Source of the DNA: Clostridiales bacterium
Lineage (GTDB): Bacteria > Bacillota > Clostridia > Saccharofermentanales > Saccharofermentanaceae
DNA length: 47,608 nucleotides
Direction: 5' to 3'
NCBI GenBank assembly: GCA_017509205.1
Contig: JAFWQF010000107.1
Location: 1-47,608 of the forward strand
In this document: positions 1-8,175 of the stretch, one piece after another
How positions within the stretch are numbered: the stretch's first letter is position 1
Layout: every line of letters starts with the position of its first letter
The notes under the pieces: generated by a model
Database searches by the model: none
What the model was told of the DNA's origin: nothing
Seen by the model: only the letters and a program-made list of their open reading frames with translations
Program-made: the position numbers and the translations under genes

Positions 1-879
1 GTGCTCGGCGTTACCGTTCTGTTTACGCTGCTCCTGCGCCACTCGGCAAGGATCTCACGTTCGATCGCCGAGCCCATCGAGAACCTCAATAACCGCGTTC
101 AGGAGATCGGAGGCGGAGACCTTACCGTAAGAAAACCCGTTGAATCGCAGGTCTATGAGGTCAGTGCGCTCAGTGAAGGTGTTGAGCAGATGGTCGAAAA
201 GATGGGCAACCTCATGAAGGTGTCGACCGACAGGCAGGAGAGCCTTCGTCAGGCAGAGCTCGCGCTTTTGCAGGCACAGATAAACCCTCATTTCCTTTAT
301 AACACGCTCGACACGATCATATGGCTGATCGAGGCGGGCAAGACCGAGGAAGCAGAGGAGATGGTAACAGACCTTTCTTCATTCTTCAGGCATTCGCTCT
401 CAAACGGTGAGGACGTCGTAACATTGGACGATGAGGAGAAGCAGGTAAGGTCCTATCTGCAGATCCAGCAGTTCAGATATAAGGACATCATGGACTACTC
501 GATCGACATCGATAACGACATCAAGGGAACGAGGCTTCCAAAGCTCACGATACAGCCGCTTGTTGAGAATGCTTTGTATCACGGCGTAAAGCTCAAGAGG
601 GCAAAGGGCCTCATCACCGTTAAGGGAAAAGCCGAAGGCGGTGACATCGTGATAACCGTAAGCGATACCGGCGCGGGCATGACGAAAGACCGCCTCGAAG
701 AGCTCAGGGCGGGACTTACGAACCGTGAGAGGGTAGGCTTCGGCCTTTCGACGGTTGATGAAAGATTAAAGCTCTTTTTCGGTGAGAAATACGGGCTTTC
801 CATAGAGAGTACAGAAGGCGAGGGAACCGATGTAACCGTAAGGATACCGGGCCCGGGAAGGAAAGATGATGAAACGTAA
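1..879 (+). CDS. Sensor histidine kinase, YesM family (5' end outside window)
   Basis: C-terminal part of a membrane histidine kinase. What is visible: the end of a membrane segment (about residues 1-13), a HAMP linker (about 14-70), the phospho-acceptor block QINPHFLYNT with His97, the N box LVENALYHG around Asn190, the G1 box DTGAGM and G2 box GFGLS of the ATPase domain. QxNPHFLYN is the mark of the YesM/LytS-type kinases. The frame is open back to base 1, so the GTG at position 1 is not the real start; a sensor domain and a first membrane helix should lie upstream. The gene overlaps the next binding-protein gene by 14 bases, which suggests a joint sensing unit. By analogy with AraS of Geobacillus it may sense arabinose; the cognate response regulator is not in the window and probably lies upstream. 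Confidence 0.93.
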   Translation: MLGVTVLFTLLLRHSARISRSIAEPIENLNNRVQEIGGGDLTVRKPVESQVYEVSALSEGVEQMVEKMGNLMKVSTDRQESLRQAELALLQAQINPHFLYNTLDTIIWLIEAGKTEEAEEMVTDLSSFFRHSLSNGEDVVTLDDEEKQVRSYLQIQQFRYKDIMDYSIDIDNDIKGTRLPKLTIQPLVENALYHGVKLKRAKGLITVKGKAEGGDIVITVSDTGAGMTKDRLEELRAGLTNRERVGFGLSTVDERLKLFFGEKYGLSIESTEGEGTDVTVRIPGPGRKDDET

Positions 880-1855
880 GGCAGCGGCAGTACTGATGCT
901 TATTTTATATACGGTCTTTGTTTTCGCGGGATGCAATAAGCCCGAGGAACCCAAGAAGGATGACCTCATTGTCATCGGCATGAGCCAGGTCGGCGCTGAG
1001 TCCGACTGGAGGCAGGCCGATACCGCTTCGATGAAGTCGGTATTCACTGAGGCGAACGGATACAGGCTTCTTTTCGAGGATGCAAGGCAGGACCAGGAGA
1101 ACCAGTTCGTCGCGATCAGAAGGTTCATTCAGCAGAGGGTCGATTACATCGTTGTCATGCCGATAACCGAGGACGGATGGGATGCTGTACTCAAGGAGGC
1201 AAAGGATGCAGGCATTCCGGTCATCCTCGTTGACCGTATGGTAAACGTCAAGGACGATAATCTCATCACGGCGCACGTCGGTTCTGATTTCTATGCCGAG
1301 GGCAAGAAGGCCACCGACTGGATGAAGAAGAAATACGCATCGGCCGAGGAACTCAACATCGTCCATATCCAGGGAACAAAAGGCAGCACCGCGCAGATCG
1401 GAAGAACATCCGCTCTGGATGACGCCCTGAAGGCAAACAACACATGGAAGCTCCAGGCGAGGATGGACGGCGACTTCACCGAGGCAAAGACATACGAGGT
1501 CATGAAAGAATACCTTTCAAACCGTGAAACGCTACCCAAGATCGACGTGGTCTACTGCGAGAACGACAACTCCGCATACGGCGCAATCAAGGCGCTCGAG
1601 AGCTTCGGCTACACCTGCGGAAAGAACGGCGTTTCGATAGTATCCTTTGATGCCACATATAACGCGCTGGTCTACTGCCAGAAGGGCAAGATCGCGCTCA
1701 CCGTTGAATGCAATCCGCTTCTGGGACCCTTAGTCGAGTCCGTCATCAGGACGATGGAAGAGGGCAAGGTGCCCGAGAAGAACCGCTATGTCGAAGAGTC
1801 GGCATTTGAGCCCGAAAACATTACGGAAGATCTTTTAGCTTCAAGAAAATACTGA
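866..1855 (+). CDS. Sugar-binding lipoprotein, probable sensor partner (AraP-like)
   Basis: Periplasmic-binding-protein family (LacI-like sugar-binding fold), 329 residues. The N-terminus has a short hydrophobic signal and a lipobox ending FAGC with Cys23, so it should be a membrane-anchored lipoprotein. It is clearly related to the transporter binding protein at 3361-4377: both have the stretch ending ILVDR/ILFDR and the same order of blocks. It overlaps the kinase gene and has no permease gene behind it, so I infer that it presents sugar to the kinase rather than serving transport directly, as AraP does for AraS in Geobacillus stearothermophilus. Start: ATG 866 or the adjacent ATG 869, both behind a GGAAGGAAAG ribosome site. 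It converges with the repressor gene, with only two bases between the stops and no terminator visible. Confidence 0.88.
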   Translation: MMKRKAAAVLMLILYTVFVFAGCNKPEEPKKDDLIVIGMSQVGAESDWRQADTASMKSVFTEANGYRLLFEDARQDQENQFVAIRRFIQQRVDYIVVMPITEDGWDAVLKEAKDAGIPVILVDRMVNVKDDNLITAHVGSDFYAEGKKATDWMKKKYASAEELNIVHIQGTKGSTAQIGRTSALDDALKANNTWKLQARMDGDFTEAKTYEVMKEYLSNRETLPKIDVVYCENDNSAYGAIKALESFGYTCGKNGVSIVSFDATYNALVYCQKGKIALTVECNPLLGPLVESVIRTMEEGKVPEKNRYVEESAFEPENITEDLLASRKY

Positions 1856-1857
1856 TA

Positions 1858-2919
1858 TCAGGTGCTGGCTCGCTCTGACAGCTCCCACGGAAGGACCAGC
1901 GAATGAGGGTTCTTCCCCTGAAGTATGGACAGCATCAATGTCGCGGCTTCCGTGCCCATGCGCCTTGTCTTGTGCCAGAGAGAAGTGATCGGAACGGGCG
2001 AGATCCTGCTGTAGTAACTGTTGTCAAAGCTTGCGACCGCGATGTCCTCAGGGACTTTCTTGCCGTTATCCGTCAGGTACTTTATCAGGTGGTACGCGAT
2101 CTCGTCGTTGTAGCAGATTACGGCATCAGCGAGCGGGAGGTGCTCCTTCATGAAAGATTCTATCAGCGAGATGTCCCTGCCGTCGACAAGTCTGCTCCTC
2201 TGGTATGAATCAAACCAGCAGATGCTGTGATCGGGTATCTGAAGGCCTCTGTCGCGGATCGCGTTCATCATGCCGCTGTAGCGCTCCGGCCCCTGAAGGT
2301 CATCGCTCTTGAAGATCCCGCCGATGTTCTTTCTGCCTTTGTCCAGGAGGTACTGTGCGAGACGGTATCCGCCCGCGTAGTTGTCGTCCGTGACCGAGGG
2401 CAGATGTGAAAGGGCAGGGTAGTTGCCCTGGAAGAAGACTATCGGGATGCCCATCTTGTGGAGCGTCTGGTACAGGTCCATGTTGGGATTGGGAAGGGCG
2501 GTCTTGGAGCCTTCAACGAGTATCCCGCCGACCGGGTGGTTTATCAGGCGCTGCAGGATCTCACGCTCAGCCGAGACCCTGTTAAGCGTCGCGAATGCCT
2601 GAAGCTGGTAGCCCCTGCTGCCCAAAACGTTTTCCATGTCCCTTAATAAAGAAGGAAAGATATATTCATCAGTAAATGTCGTTATGACCGCAATCTGGGC
2701 GTGTGCGGAGAACCCTGTGTTGGCAGCGTAATATCCGCTTCCGCGGCGGCTTGTTATGAGGCCTTCTTCCTCTAAGTCCTGCATTGCTCTTCTGACGGTC
2801 TGGCGGCTTACGCCGAACCTTTGGGTGAGCTCACGCTCGCTCGGGAGCTTATATGAGAGATTTTTGGCATGGAGCATTATGTCTTCACGTAAGAATTGCG
2901 CCAAAACCTTGTATTTCAT
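1858..2919 (-). CDS. araR: GntR/LacI hybrid transcriptional regulator, AraR-like
   Basis: Repressor of 353 residues with an N-terminal GntR-type winged helix (about residues 1-68; recognition region RFGVSRQTVRRAMQDLEEEG) joined to a LacI-type sugar-binding effector domain (about 75-350). This combination is that of AraR of Bacillus, which represses arabinose genes and is released by L-arabinose. The adjacent transporter, kinase and epimerase genes support that assignment, though the effector cannot be read from sequence. The ribosome site GAAAGGGG precedes the ATG. An inverted repeat TACAATTTGTA (2956-2966) lies 37 bases upstream and could be an autoregulatory operator. The gene is divergent from the transporter operon, an arrangement that allows one intergenic region to control both. 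Confidence 0.85.
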   Translation of the reverse strand: MKYKVLAQFLREDIMLHAKNLSYKLPSERELTQRFGVSRQTVRRAMQDLEEEGLITSRRGSGYYAANTGFSAHAQIAVITTFTDEYIFPSLLRDMENVLGSRGYQLQAFATLNRVSAEREILQRLINHPVGGILVEGSKTALPNPNMDLYQTLHKMGIPIVFFQGNYPALSHLPSVTDDNYAGGYRLAQYLLDKGRKNIGGIFKSDDLQGPERYSGMMNAIRDRGLQIPDHSICWFDSYQRSRLVDGRDISLIESFMKEHLPLADAVICYNDEIAYHLIKYLTDNGKKVPEDIAVASFDNSYYSRISPVPITSLWHKTRRMGTEAATLMLSILQGKNPHSLVLPWELSERAST

Positions 2920-3360
2920 AGCTTTGAGCCCCTTTCAGCCTGAAAATCCCTTAAGTACAATTTGTAAATTTCCATAAAAAAACACATTTTTGCTGTCTCT
3001 GCGGCAAGGTGATTTTTTCGGAAAAATACATATATTTTCCGTAAAATCTGTAATTCGAAAAAAACGCTTTTGGCAGATTTACCTATCCGATATTTGTAAA
3101 ACGTGTCCGGCTGAAAGTAAATTTTCCAACAAAACCCGCATGCTTTTCGGAAGAAATCCAACAATCACAGATCAATTATCGCAAACTGGTACGTTTTTTT
3201 CAACGAACCCCAAAATTTGTATTGTTTATTGAGCCGAAAGCCCTCCGGCGTTATTGAACGGGGTACATGGTCAGGGCAAACTGTGGACAAGAAAGCCCGA
3301 TCCGGAACACCGGCCGCGCTTCGAAATCAAGAAACACATCTATGAAAGTGAGGAAAAACT
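2920..3360. other. Divergent control region between araR-like gene and sugar transporter
   Basis: Gene-free stretch of 441 bases, AT-rich near the repressor. It contains three ATTTGTA-like motifs (2956-2966 as the inverted repeat TACAATTTGTA; 3092-3098; 3215-3221) that resemble half-sites of the Bacillus AraR operator (ATTTGTAC and its complement). GGTACGT at 3188-3194 also resembles the operator centre. I could not find a convincing -35/-10 pair for either direction. A short ORF on the minus strand (2916-3164) overlaps this region but looks non-coding. Confidence 0.6.
2956..2966. promoter_or_regulatory. Possible AraR-type operator
   Basis: Inverted repeat TACAA-T-TTGTA, 37 bases before the start of the araR-like gene. 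It shares the GTACAA/TTTGTA halves of the AraR consensus but is spaced differently from the full 16-base palindrome. Assignment is inference from motif and place. Confidence 0.35.
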
Positions 3361-4377
3361 ATGAAGAAGTTTCTTGCGGTATTTTTGACTGCTACAGTAG
3401 GTCTCGTTATGGCTGGCTGCAACCAGGCACCCGCTGCCACAACAGCTGCTCCCACAACAGCTGCTCCCGCTGCTACAACAGCTGCACCTGCAGGTGACAA
3501 GCTCATCAAGGTCGGCATCATCAACAACGATCCTAACGAGTCCGGTTACCGTACAGCTAACGACAAGGACATGAAGGCTACTTTCACAAAAGAGAACGGC
3601 TATGACGCTCAGTTCGCATACAGCCTTAAGAACGACGAGCAGATCGCTGCTGCTAAGAAGTTCATCACTGACGAAGTTGACTATCTCCTTCTCTCAGCTG
3701 CTGACACATCCGGATGGGATTCAGTTCTCCAGGATGCTAAGACAGCAGGCGTAAAGGTTATCCTTTTCGACCGTACAATCGACGCTGACAAGTCCCTCTA
3801 TGAGGCTTCCATCGTTTCCGACATGAGAAAAGAAGGCGACACAGCAGTAGCTTGGCTCGAGGCACAGAAGCTCCCTGAGTACAAGATCATCCACATCCAG
3901 GGTGCTATGGGTACAGCAGCTCAGAAGGGCCGTTCCGGCGCTATGGACGACAAGGCTAAGGCAAACGGCTGGAAGATCGTTAAGCAGCAGACAGCTGAGT
4001 GGAACGCAGAGAAGGCTCAGCAGATCGTTCAGTCTGTTATCGACTCCGGTGAAAAGTTCAACGTTATCTATGCTGAGAACGACGATATGGCTAAGGGCGC
4101 TGTTGCAGCTCTCGACAAGGCTAACATCTCTCACGGCGTAGGCGGCGACGTCATCATCATGGGTTATGACTGCAACGCTTGGGCTCTCAAGGAACTGCTC
4201 GCTAAGAAGTGGAACTATGACGGTCAGTGCAATCCTTTCCAGGCTTCCTACATTGACAAGATCATCAAGGATTTCGAGGCTGGTAAGGCTCCCGCTGAGA
4301 AGGTCATCATCATGGACGAGAAGGGCTTCGACGCTGCAACAATCACACAGGAAGACGTTGACAAGTACGGAATCTGA
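3361..4377 (+). CDS. Sugar ABC transporter substrate-binding lipoprotein
   Basis: Solute receptor of the importer encoded just downstream, 338 residues. Signal peptide with lipobox VMAGC (Cys20), then a low-complexity Ala/Thr/Pro spacer with repeated ATTAAP units (about 22-47) that would hold the domain away from the membrane, then a two-lobe LacI-type sugar-binding domain. It belongs to the YtfQ/AraU-like group, whose members bind furanose sugars; the neighbouring kinase and epimerase point to L-arabinose. Codon use (GCT, ACA and AAG very common) is like that of the ribosomal protein genes in this window and unlike the ATPase gene behind it, which suggests strong expression. A hairpin terminator right after the gene would keep the downstream genes at a lower level. 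Confidence 0.92.
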   Translation: MKKFLAVFLTATVGLVMAGCNQAPAATTAAPTTAAPAATTAAPAGDKLIKVGIINNDPNESGYRTANDKDMKATFTKENGYDAQFAYSLKNDEQIAAAKKFITDEVDYLLLSAADTSGWDSVLQDAKTAGVKVILFDRTIDADKSLYEASIVSDMRKEGDTAVAWLEAQKLPEYKIIHIQGAMGTAAQKGRSGAMDDKAKANGWKIVKQQTAEWNAEKAQQIVQSVIDSGEKFNVIYAENDDMAKGAVAALDKANISHGVGGDVIIMGYDCNAWALKELLAKKWNYDGQCNPFQASYIDKIIKDFEAGKAPAEKVIIMDEKGFDAATITQEDVDKYGI

Positions 4378-4413
4378 TTGTTCCTTAATGTCAAAAACAC
4401 TATGTAATTGACC

Positions 4414-4452
4414 GGCACGCGGTACGGGAACTTCCGCACCGCGTGCCTTTTT
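4414..4452 (+). terminator. Terminator/attenuator between binding protein and ATPase genes
   Basis: A 10-bp perfect stem GGCACGCGGT (4414-4423) with ACCGCGTGCC (4438-4447), extended inside by CGG/CCG, followed by TTTTTC. It lies 37 bases after the binding-protein stop and 26 bases before the ATPase ATG. It probably lets only part of transcription continue, giving excess binding protein over transporter. Confidence 0.85.
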
Positions 4453-4478
4453 CTTAAAGATCCTAAAGGAGTGGGATT

Positions 4479-6020
4479 ATGGAGAATACAGAAGTGCTGC
4501 GTATGCGCGGCATCTGCAAATATTTCCCGGGAGTTAATGCTCTTCAAAACGTGGATTTCACTTTGAGAAGCGGCGAGATTCATGCCCTCATGGGTGAGAA
4601 CGGCGCAGGAAAGTCCACATTGATAAAAGTTCTCACCGGCGTTTACGTAAAAGACGGCGGAGACATATTGATCAGGAAAACAACTTCAACAAGACCGGAT
4701 GAATTCGATTTTGAAGAAGCTCATATAAAGTCACCTCAGGATGCCCAGAATTCGGGAATCTCAACGGTTTATCAGGAGATAGCCCTCTGTCCGAACCTCT
4801 CGGTAGCCGAGAACATGTTCATCGGCCGTTCAGGCGCTTTCACCAACTGGGCCGACATGAATAAGAAAGCAGGCGCGATCTTAAGGTCGCTCGATATCCC
4901 CGCAACACCCAGACAGCAGCTCGGTTCCTGCTCCATCGCAGTACAGCAGATGGTAGCGATCGCGCGTGCAGTCGACATGAAGTGCCGCGTACTGATCCTT
5001 GACGAACCTACCTCTTCGCTCGACGAGCAGGAGGTCGAAAAGCTGTTTAAGCTCATGAGAGATCTCAAGGCAAAGGGCGTAGGCATCATCTTCGTCACAC
5101 ACTTCTTAGACCAGGTCTATGAAGTCTGCGACAGGATCACGGTATTAAGAGACGGTACACTCGTTGGCGAATACGTCATCGAGGATCTCCCCAGAGTTCA
5201 GCTCGTATCAAAGATGCTCGGTAAAGATCTTGACGACGTTGCCGACATCAAGGGCGACAGCGACGTTAAGCCCGTAGACACTTCAAAGACTCCGGTGCTT
5301 GAGGCTCACCAGCTCGTCAGCAACGCAGGCATCAAGCCTTTCGATTTCAACATTTACAGCGGTGAAGTCAACGGCTTCACGGGCCTTCTGGGTTCCGGAC
5401 GAAGCGAGTGCGTAAGAGCGATCTTCGGTGCGGACAAGGTACTGGGCGGCACCGTAAAGGTCAACGGCAAGCCGGTTAAGATCAGAAAGCCGATCGACGC
5501 AATGAAGAACGGAATCGGCTATCTGCCTGAAGACAGAAAGCTCGATGGCATCGTTGCAGACCTTTCAGTAAGAGACAACATCATCCTCGCGCTCCAGGTC
5601 ATGAAAGGATTCTTCAGACCGTTCTCCAGAGCAAAGGCAGAACAGATGGCGCAGGAATATATCAAGCTCTTAGACGTTAAGACGGCTTCCTCGGACACTC
5701 CGATCGGACAGCTTTCAGGCGGAAACCAGCAGAAGGTCATCCTTGCCCGCTGGCTTCTCACGAACCCTGATTTCCTTATCTTAGACGAGCCTACGAGAGG
5801 TATCGACATCGGAACCAAGATCGAGATCCAGAAGCTCGCGCTCAAGCTCGCAGCAGAAGGAAAGAGCGTTACGTTCATCTCATCCGAGATCGACGAGATG
5901 CTCAGAACATGCTCACGTCTCATAGTCATGAGAGACCGCAAGGTTGTAGGTGAGCTCAAAGGTGACGACCTCACACGTAACAAAGTAATGGCAACCATAG
6001 CCGGAGGTGAAGAGAAATGA
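4479..6020 (+). CDS. Sugar ABC transporter ATP-binding protein, double-domain (AraG/YtfR type)
   Basis: Energy-coupling subunit of a CUT2-class sugar importer, 513 residues with two fused ATPase domains. First domain: Walker A GENGAGKST (about 39-47) and Walker B DEPTSSLD. Second domain: the P-loop is degenerate (GLLGSGRSE), the signature LSGGNQQK is intact and Walker B is DEPTRGID. The unequal pair is usual for RbsA/MglA/AraG. The start has ribosome site AAAGGAG. The stop overlaps the next permease start by four bases, so the two are translationally coupled. Sugar is inferred from context. Confidence 0.94.
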   Translation: MENTEVLRMRGICKYFPGVNALQNVDFTLRSGEIHALMGENGAGKSTLIKVLTGVYVKDGGDILIRKTTSTRPDEFDFEEAHIKSPQDAQNSGISTVYQEIALCPNLSVAENMFIGRSGAFTNWADMNKKAGAILRSLDIPATPRQQLGSCSIAVQQMVAIARAVDMKCRVLILDEPTSSLDEQEVEKLFKLMRDLKAKGVGIIFVTHFLDQVYEVCDRITVLRDGTLVGEYVIEDLPRVQLVSKMLGKDLDDVADIKGDSDVKPVDTSKTPVLEAHQLVSNAGIKPFDFNIYSGEVNGFTGLLGSGRSECVRAIFGADKVLGGTVKVNGKPVKIRKPIDAMKNGIGYLPEDRKLDGIVADLSVRDNIILALQVMKGFFRPFSRAKAEQMAQEYIKLLDVKTASSDTPIGQLSGGNQQKVILARWLLTNPDFLILDEPTRGIDIGTKIEIQKLALKLAAEGKSVTFISSEIDEMLRTCSRLIVMRDRKVVGELKGDDLTRNKVMATIAGGEEK

Positions 6021-7114
6021 CACCAGCATCAAAGCCAAGATCTCCTATTATCGCCGGTCTTATTTCCCTGACCCGCAAACAGCTTTTCATACCGATAGCT
6101 GCTTTATTTGCACTTATCGTATTCAACCTCATAGCTGATCCTTCGTTCTTCGTGATCAAGCTCGGCTATAACAGCGCAAACCAGCCCGTTCTCTCAGGAT
6201 ATCTCATCACGATCCTCGACTACGGTTCTGAGCTTGCCATCCTCGCGATCGGAATGACGCTCGTAACATCTGCTTCAGGCGGACAGGATATCTCGGTCGG
6301 TGCGGCGATCGCCATTGCCGGATCGGTCATTCTCAAGGTCCTCTGTGGAAACGAATCAAGACCTGACCACATGAAGGCACCCATCATCGTAGCTTTCCTC
6401 GTTGCATGCGTGGTAGCAGTTCTTTTCGGTGCTTTCAACGGCTCGCTCGTAGCTTTCTTCAAGATACAGCCGATGGTAGCGACACTGATCCTTTTCACGG
6501 CAGGCCGTTCCATCGCAGCATGGATCAACAACAACGAGCTCCCGATCATTGCAGAACCCGAGTTCTCATATTTCGGAACATTCATTCCGGGCATCCCGAT
6601 CCCCACACCGGTGTTCATAGCGATTGCCTGCATGATAGTTATCTTCCTCGTACTCAAGTTCACGAACCTCGGTCTGTATTCACAGGCTGTAGGCATCAAC
6701 CCTCACTCATCAAGACTTAACGGCATCAACCCCGCAGTCGTCAAGCTCATCACTTACATGATCCTCGGCCTCTGCGTTGCAGTCGTAGGTCTCATCAAGG
6801 TCAGCCGTATTTCAACCATCAACTACTCAGTCGTCGCAAAGGACATCGAAATGGATGCGATCCTCGCAGTTGCATTGGGAGGCAACGCACTGGGCGGCGG
6901 TAAGTTCAACATGCCGGCTTCGATCATGGGTGCATACATCATCCAGTTCCTTACGACAACGCTCTATAAGTTCAACGTTGATTCAACAGCTCTTCCTGCT
7001 TACAAGGCTGTCGTAGTCATCATCCTCGTTGTCCTCTCTGCACCTGTCGTAAGAGAGAGACTCAACAGGCTCAAGAAATCGTCTTCCAAGAAATCAGTAA
7101 AGGAGGCAGCTTGA
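6017..7114 (+). CDS. Sugar ABC transporter permease (YtfT type)
   Basis: Integral membrane subunit, 365 residues, of the BPD_transp_2 family (RbsC/AraH-like). Many hydrophobic segments are visible from about residue 22 to 350, including the family block SASGGQDISVGAAIAIAG and the later EMDAILAVALGGNALGGGKF, which matches the conserved cytoplasmic loop of the family. It overlaps the ATPase gene by four bases and is followed after one base by the second permease gene. Two different permeases paired with one double ATPase is the arrangement of YtfQRT-YjfF and of the arabinose system AraUVWZ of Shewanella. Confidence 0.93.
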   Translation: MTPASKPRSPIIAGLISLTRKQLFIPIAALFALIVFNLIADPSFFVIKLGYNSANQPVLSGYLITILDYGSELAILAIGMTLVTSASGGQDISVGAAIAIAGSVILKVLCGNESRPDHMKAPIIVAFLVACVVAVLFGAFNGSLVAFFKIQPMVATLILFTAGRSIAAWINNNELPIIAEPEFSYFGTFIPGIPIPTPVFIAIACMIVIFLVLKFTNLGLYSQAVGINPHSSRLNGINPAVVKLITYMILGLCVAVVGLIKVSRISTINYSVVAKDIEMDAILAVALGGNALGGGKFNMPASIMGAYIIQFLTTTLYKFNVDSTALPAYKAVVVIILVVLSAPVVRERLNRLKKSSSKKSVKEAA

Positions 7115-7115
7115 T

Positions 7116-8154
7116 ATGAATAATCAGTCACCCTCCAAAAGAGGTCTCCGCGGGCTTTCTGATACAAGCATGCTCCTGAGCATCACGATCATCGGATTCG
7201 TCTTCATGTATGCCATGGCGATCATATTCCTCGGATCAGGATTCCTTAAGCCTCAGAACTTCTTTAACATCCTTAACGGAAAACGCGAGCCTCATCATCC
7301 TTTCATGCGGCATGAGCCTCGTAATGATCACCGGCGGCATCGACATCTCCGTAGGTCAGGTTACAGCCCTCGTCTGCATGAGCTGCGCGGTACTCCTCGA
7401 CAAGAGCGGCGGAAACGTCATAACCTCCATGTGCCTGGCAGTGGCTATCGGCCTTGCTTTCGGCATAGTCCAGGGCACCCTCGTTGCTTACCTTGAGATC
7501 CAGCCCTTCATTGTTTCTCTCGCAGGACTCTTCTTCGCAAAGGGCATGACGACCATAGTCAATGCAAATCCTTTCAACGTCCAGCACGAAGAGTTCGTCA
7601 AGATGAGAAGCACCAGGATCGAGATTCCTTTCTTGGGTTCCTATAACAAGAAGGGAATGTATATTCCCGCATATATCGAGATCGGCGTCGTGGTCGCGAT
7701 CGTGGTCGTAATTCTTCTATTCTGCCTCCTTAAGTGGACAAGGCTCGGAAGAAACTTCTACGCAGTCGGCGGCAATGCACAGAGCGCAAGGCTTCTCGGT
7801 ATCAACGTAAAGAAAACAAAGTTCATGGCTCATCTCCTCTGCAGTGTCCTTGCAGGTATCGGCGGTTATGTGTATTTTATGCATGTAGGCTCCGGTTCTC
7901 CTTCACATGCGGACGGCGCGGAAATGAACGCCATAGCATCCTCCATCATAGGCGGAACACTGCTTACGGGCGGCGTTGGAAACATCGTCGGCACGTTCTT
8001 CGGAGTTCTGAGCCTCAGTACCATCAAGAACATCGTCTCATCGCTCGGACTTGACGAAGCATGGTGGACCAACATCACGGTCGCTTTCATGCTCTGTCTG
8101 TTCCTGCTGATCCAGAGCCTTGTTCTCCGCCGTAAGGCTGGTGCAAAGAAATAA
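7116..8154 (+). pseudogene. Second sugar ABC permease (YjfF type), +1 frameshift
   Basis: Second permease of the importer, about 345 residues if the frame is joined. The first frame (from ATG 7116) gives a normal N-terminus up to FLKPQNFFNIL; from about 7276 the protein continues in the next frame as TENASLIILSCGMSLVMITG and then GGIDISVG, and runs in the family to 8154. The joint, near CTTAACGGA at 7272-7280, looks like one extra A. Everything on both sides is well preserved, so this is a recent mutation, a sequencing or assembly error, or less likely a programmed +1 shift. Read literally, the first frame ends at 7494-7496 after 126 residues. If the lesion is real, import would depend on the first permease alone. 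Confidence 0.8.
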
Positions 8155-8175
8155 TAATGGCACGGAGGAATAAAG

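Noticed and set aside
2916..3164. Minus-strand ORF upstream of the araR-like gene
   Set aside because: Rich in Phe, Lys and Tyr as expected from AT-rich spacer, no ribosome site, and it covers the putative operator.
3408..3506. Ala/Thr repeats after the lipobox as a tandem DNA repeat or mobile element
   Set aside because: It is in frame and forms a normal spacer of a lipoprotein; similar Thr/Ala linkers are common in secreted clostridial proteins.
6220..6699. Minus-strand ORF opposite the first sugar permease
   Set aside because: Antisense of membrane helices; no homology pattern or ribosome site.
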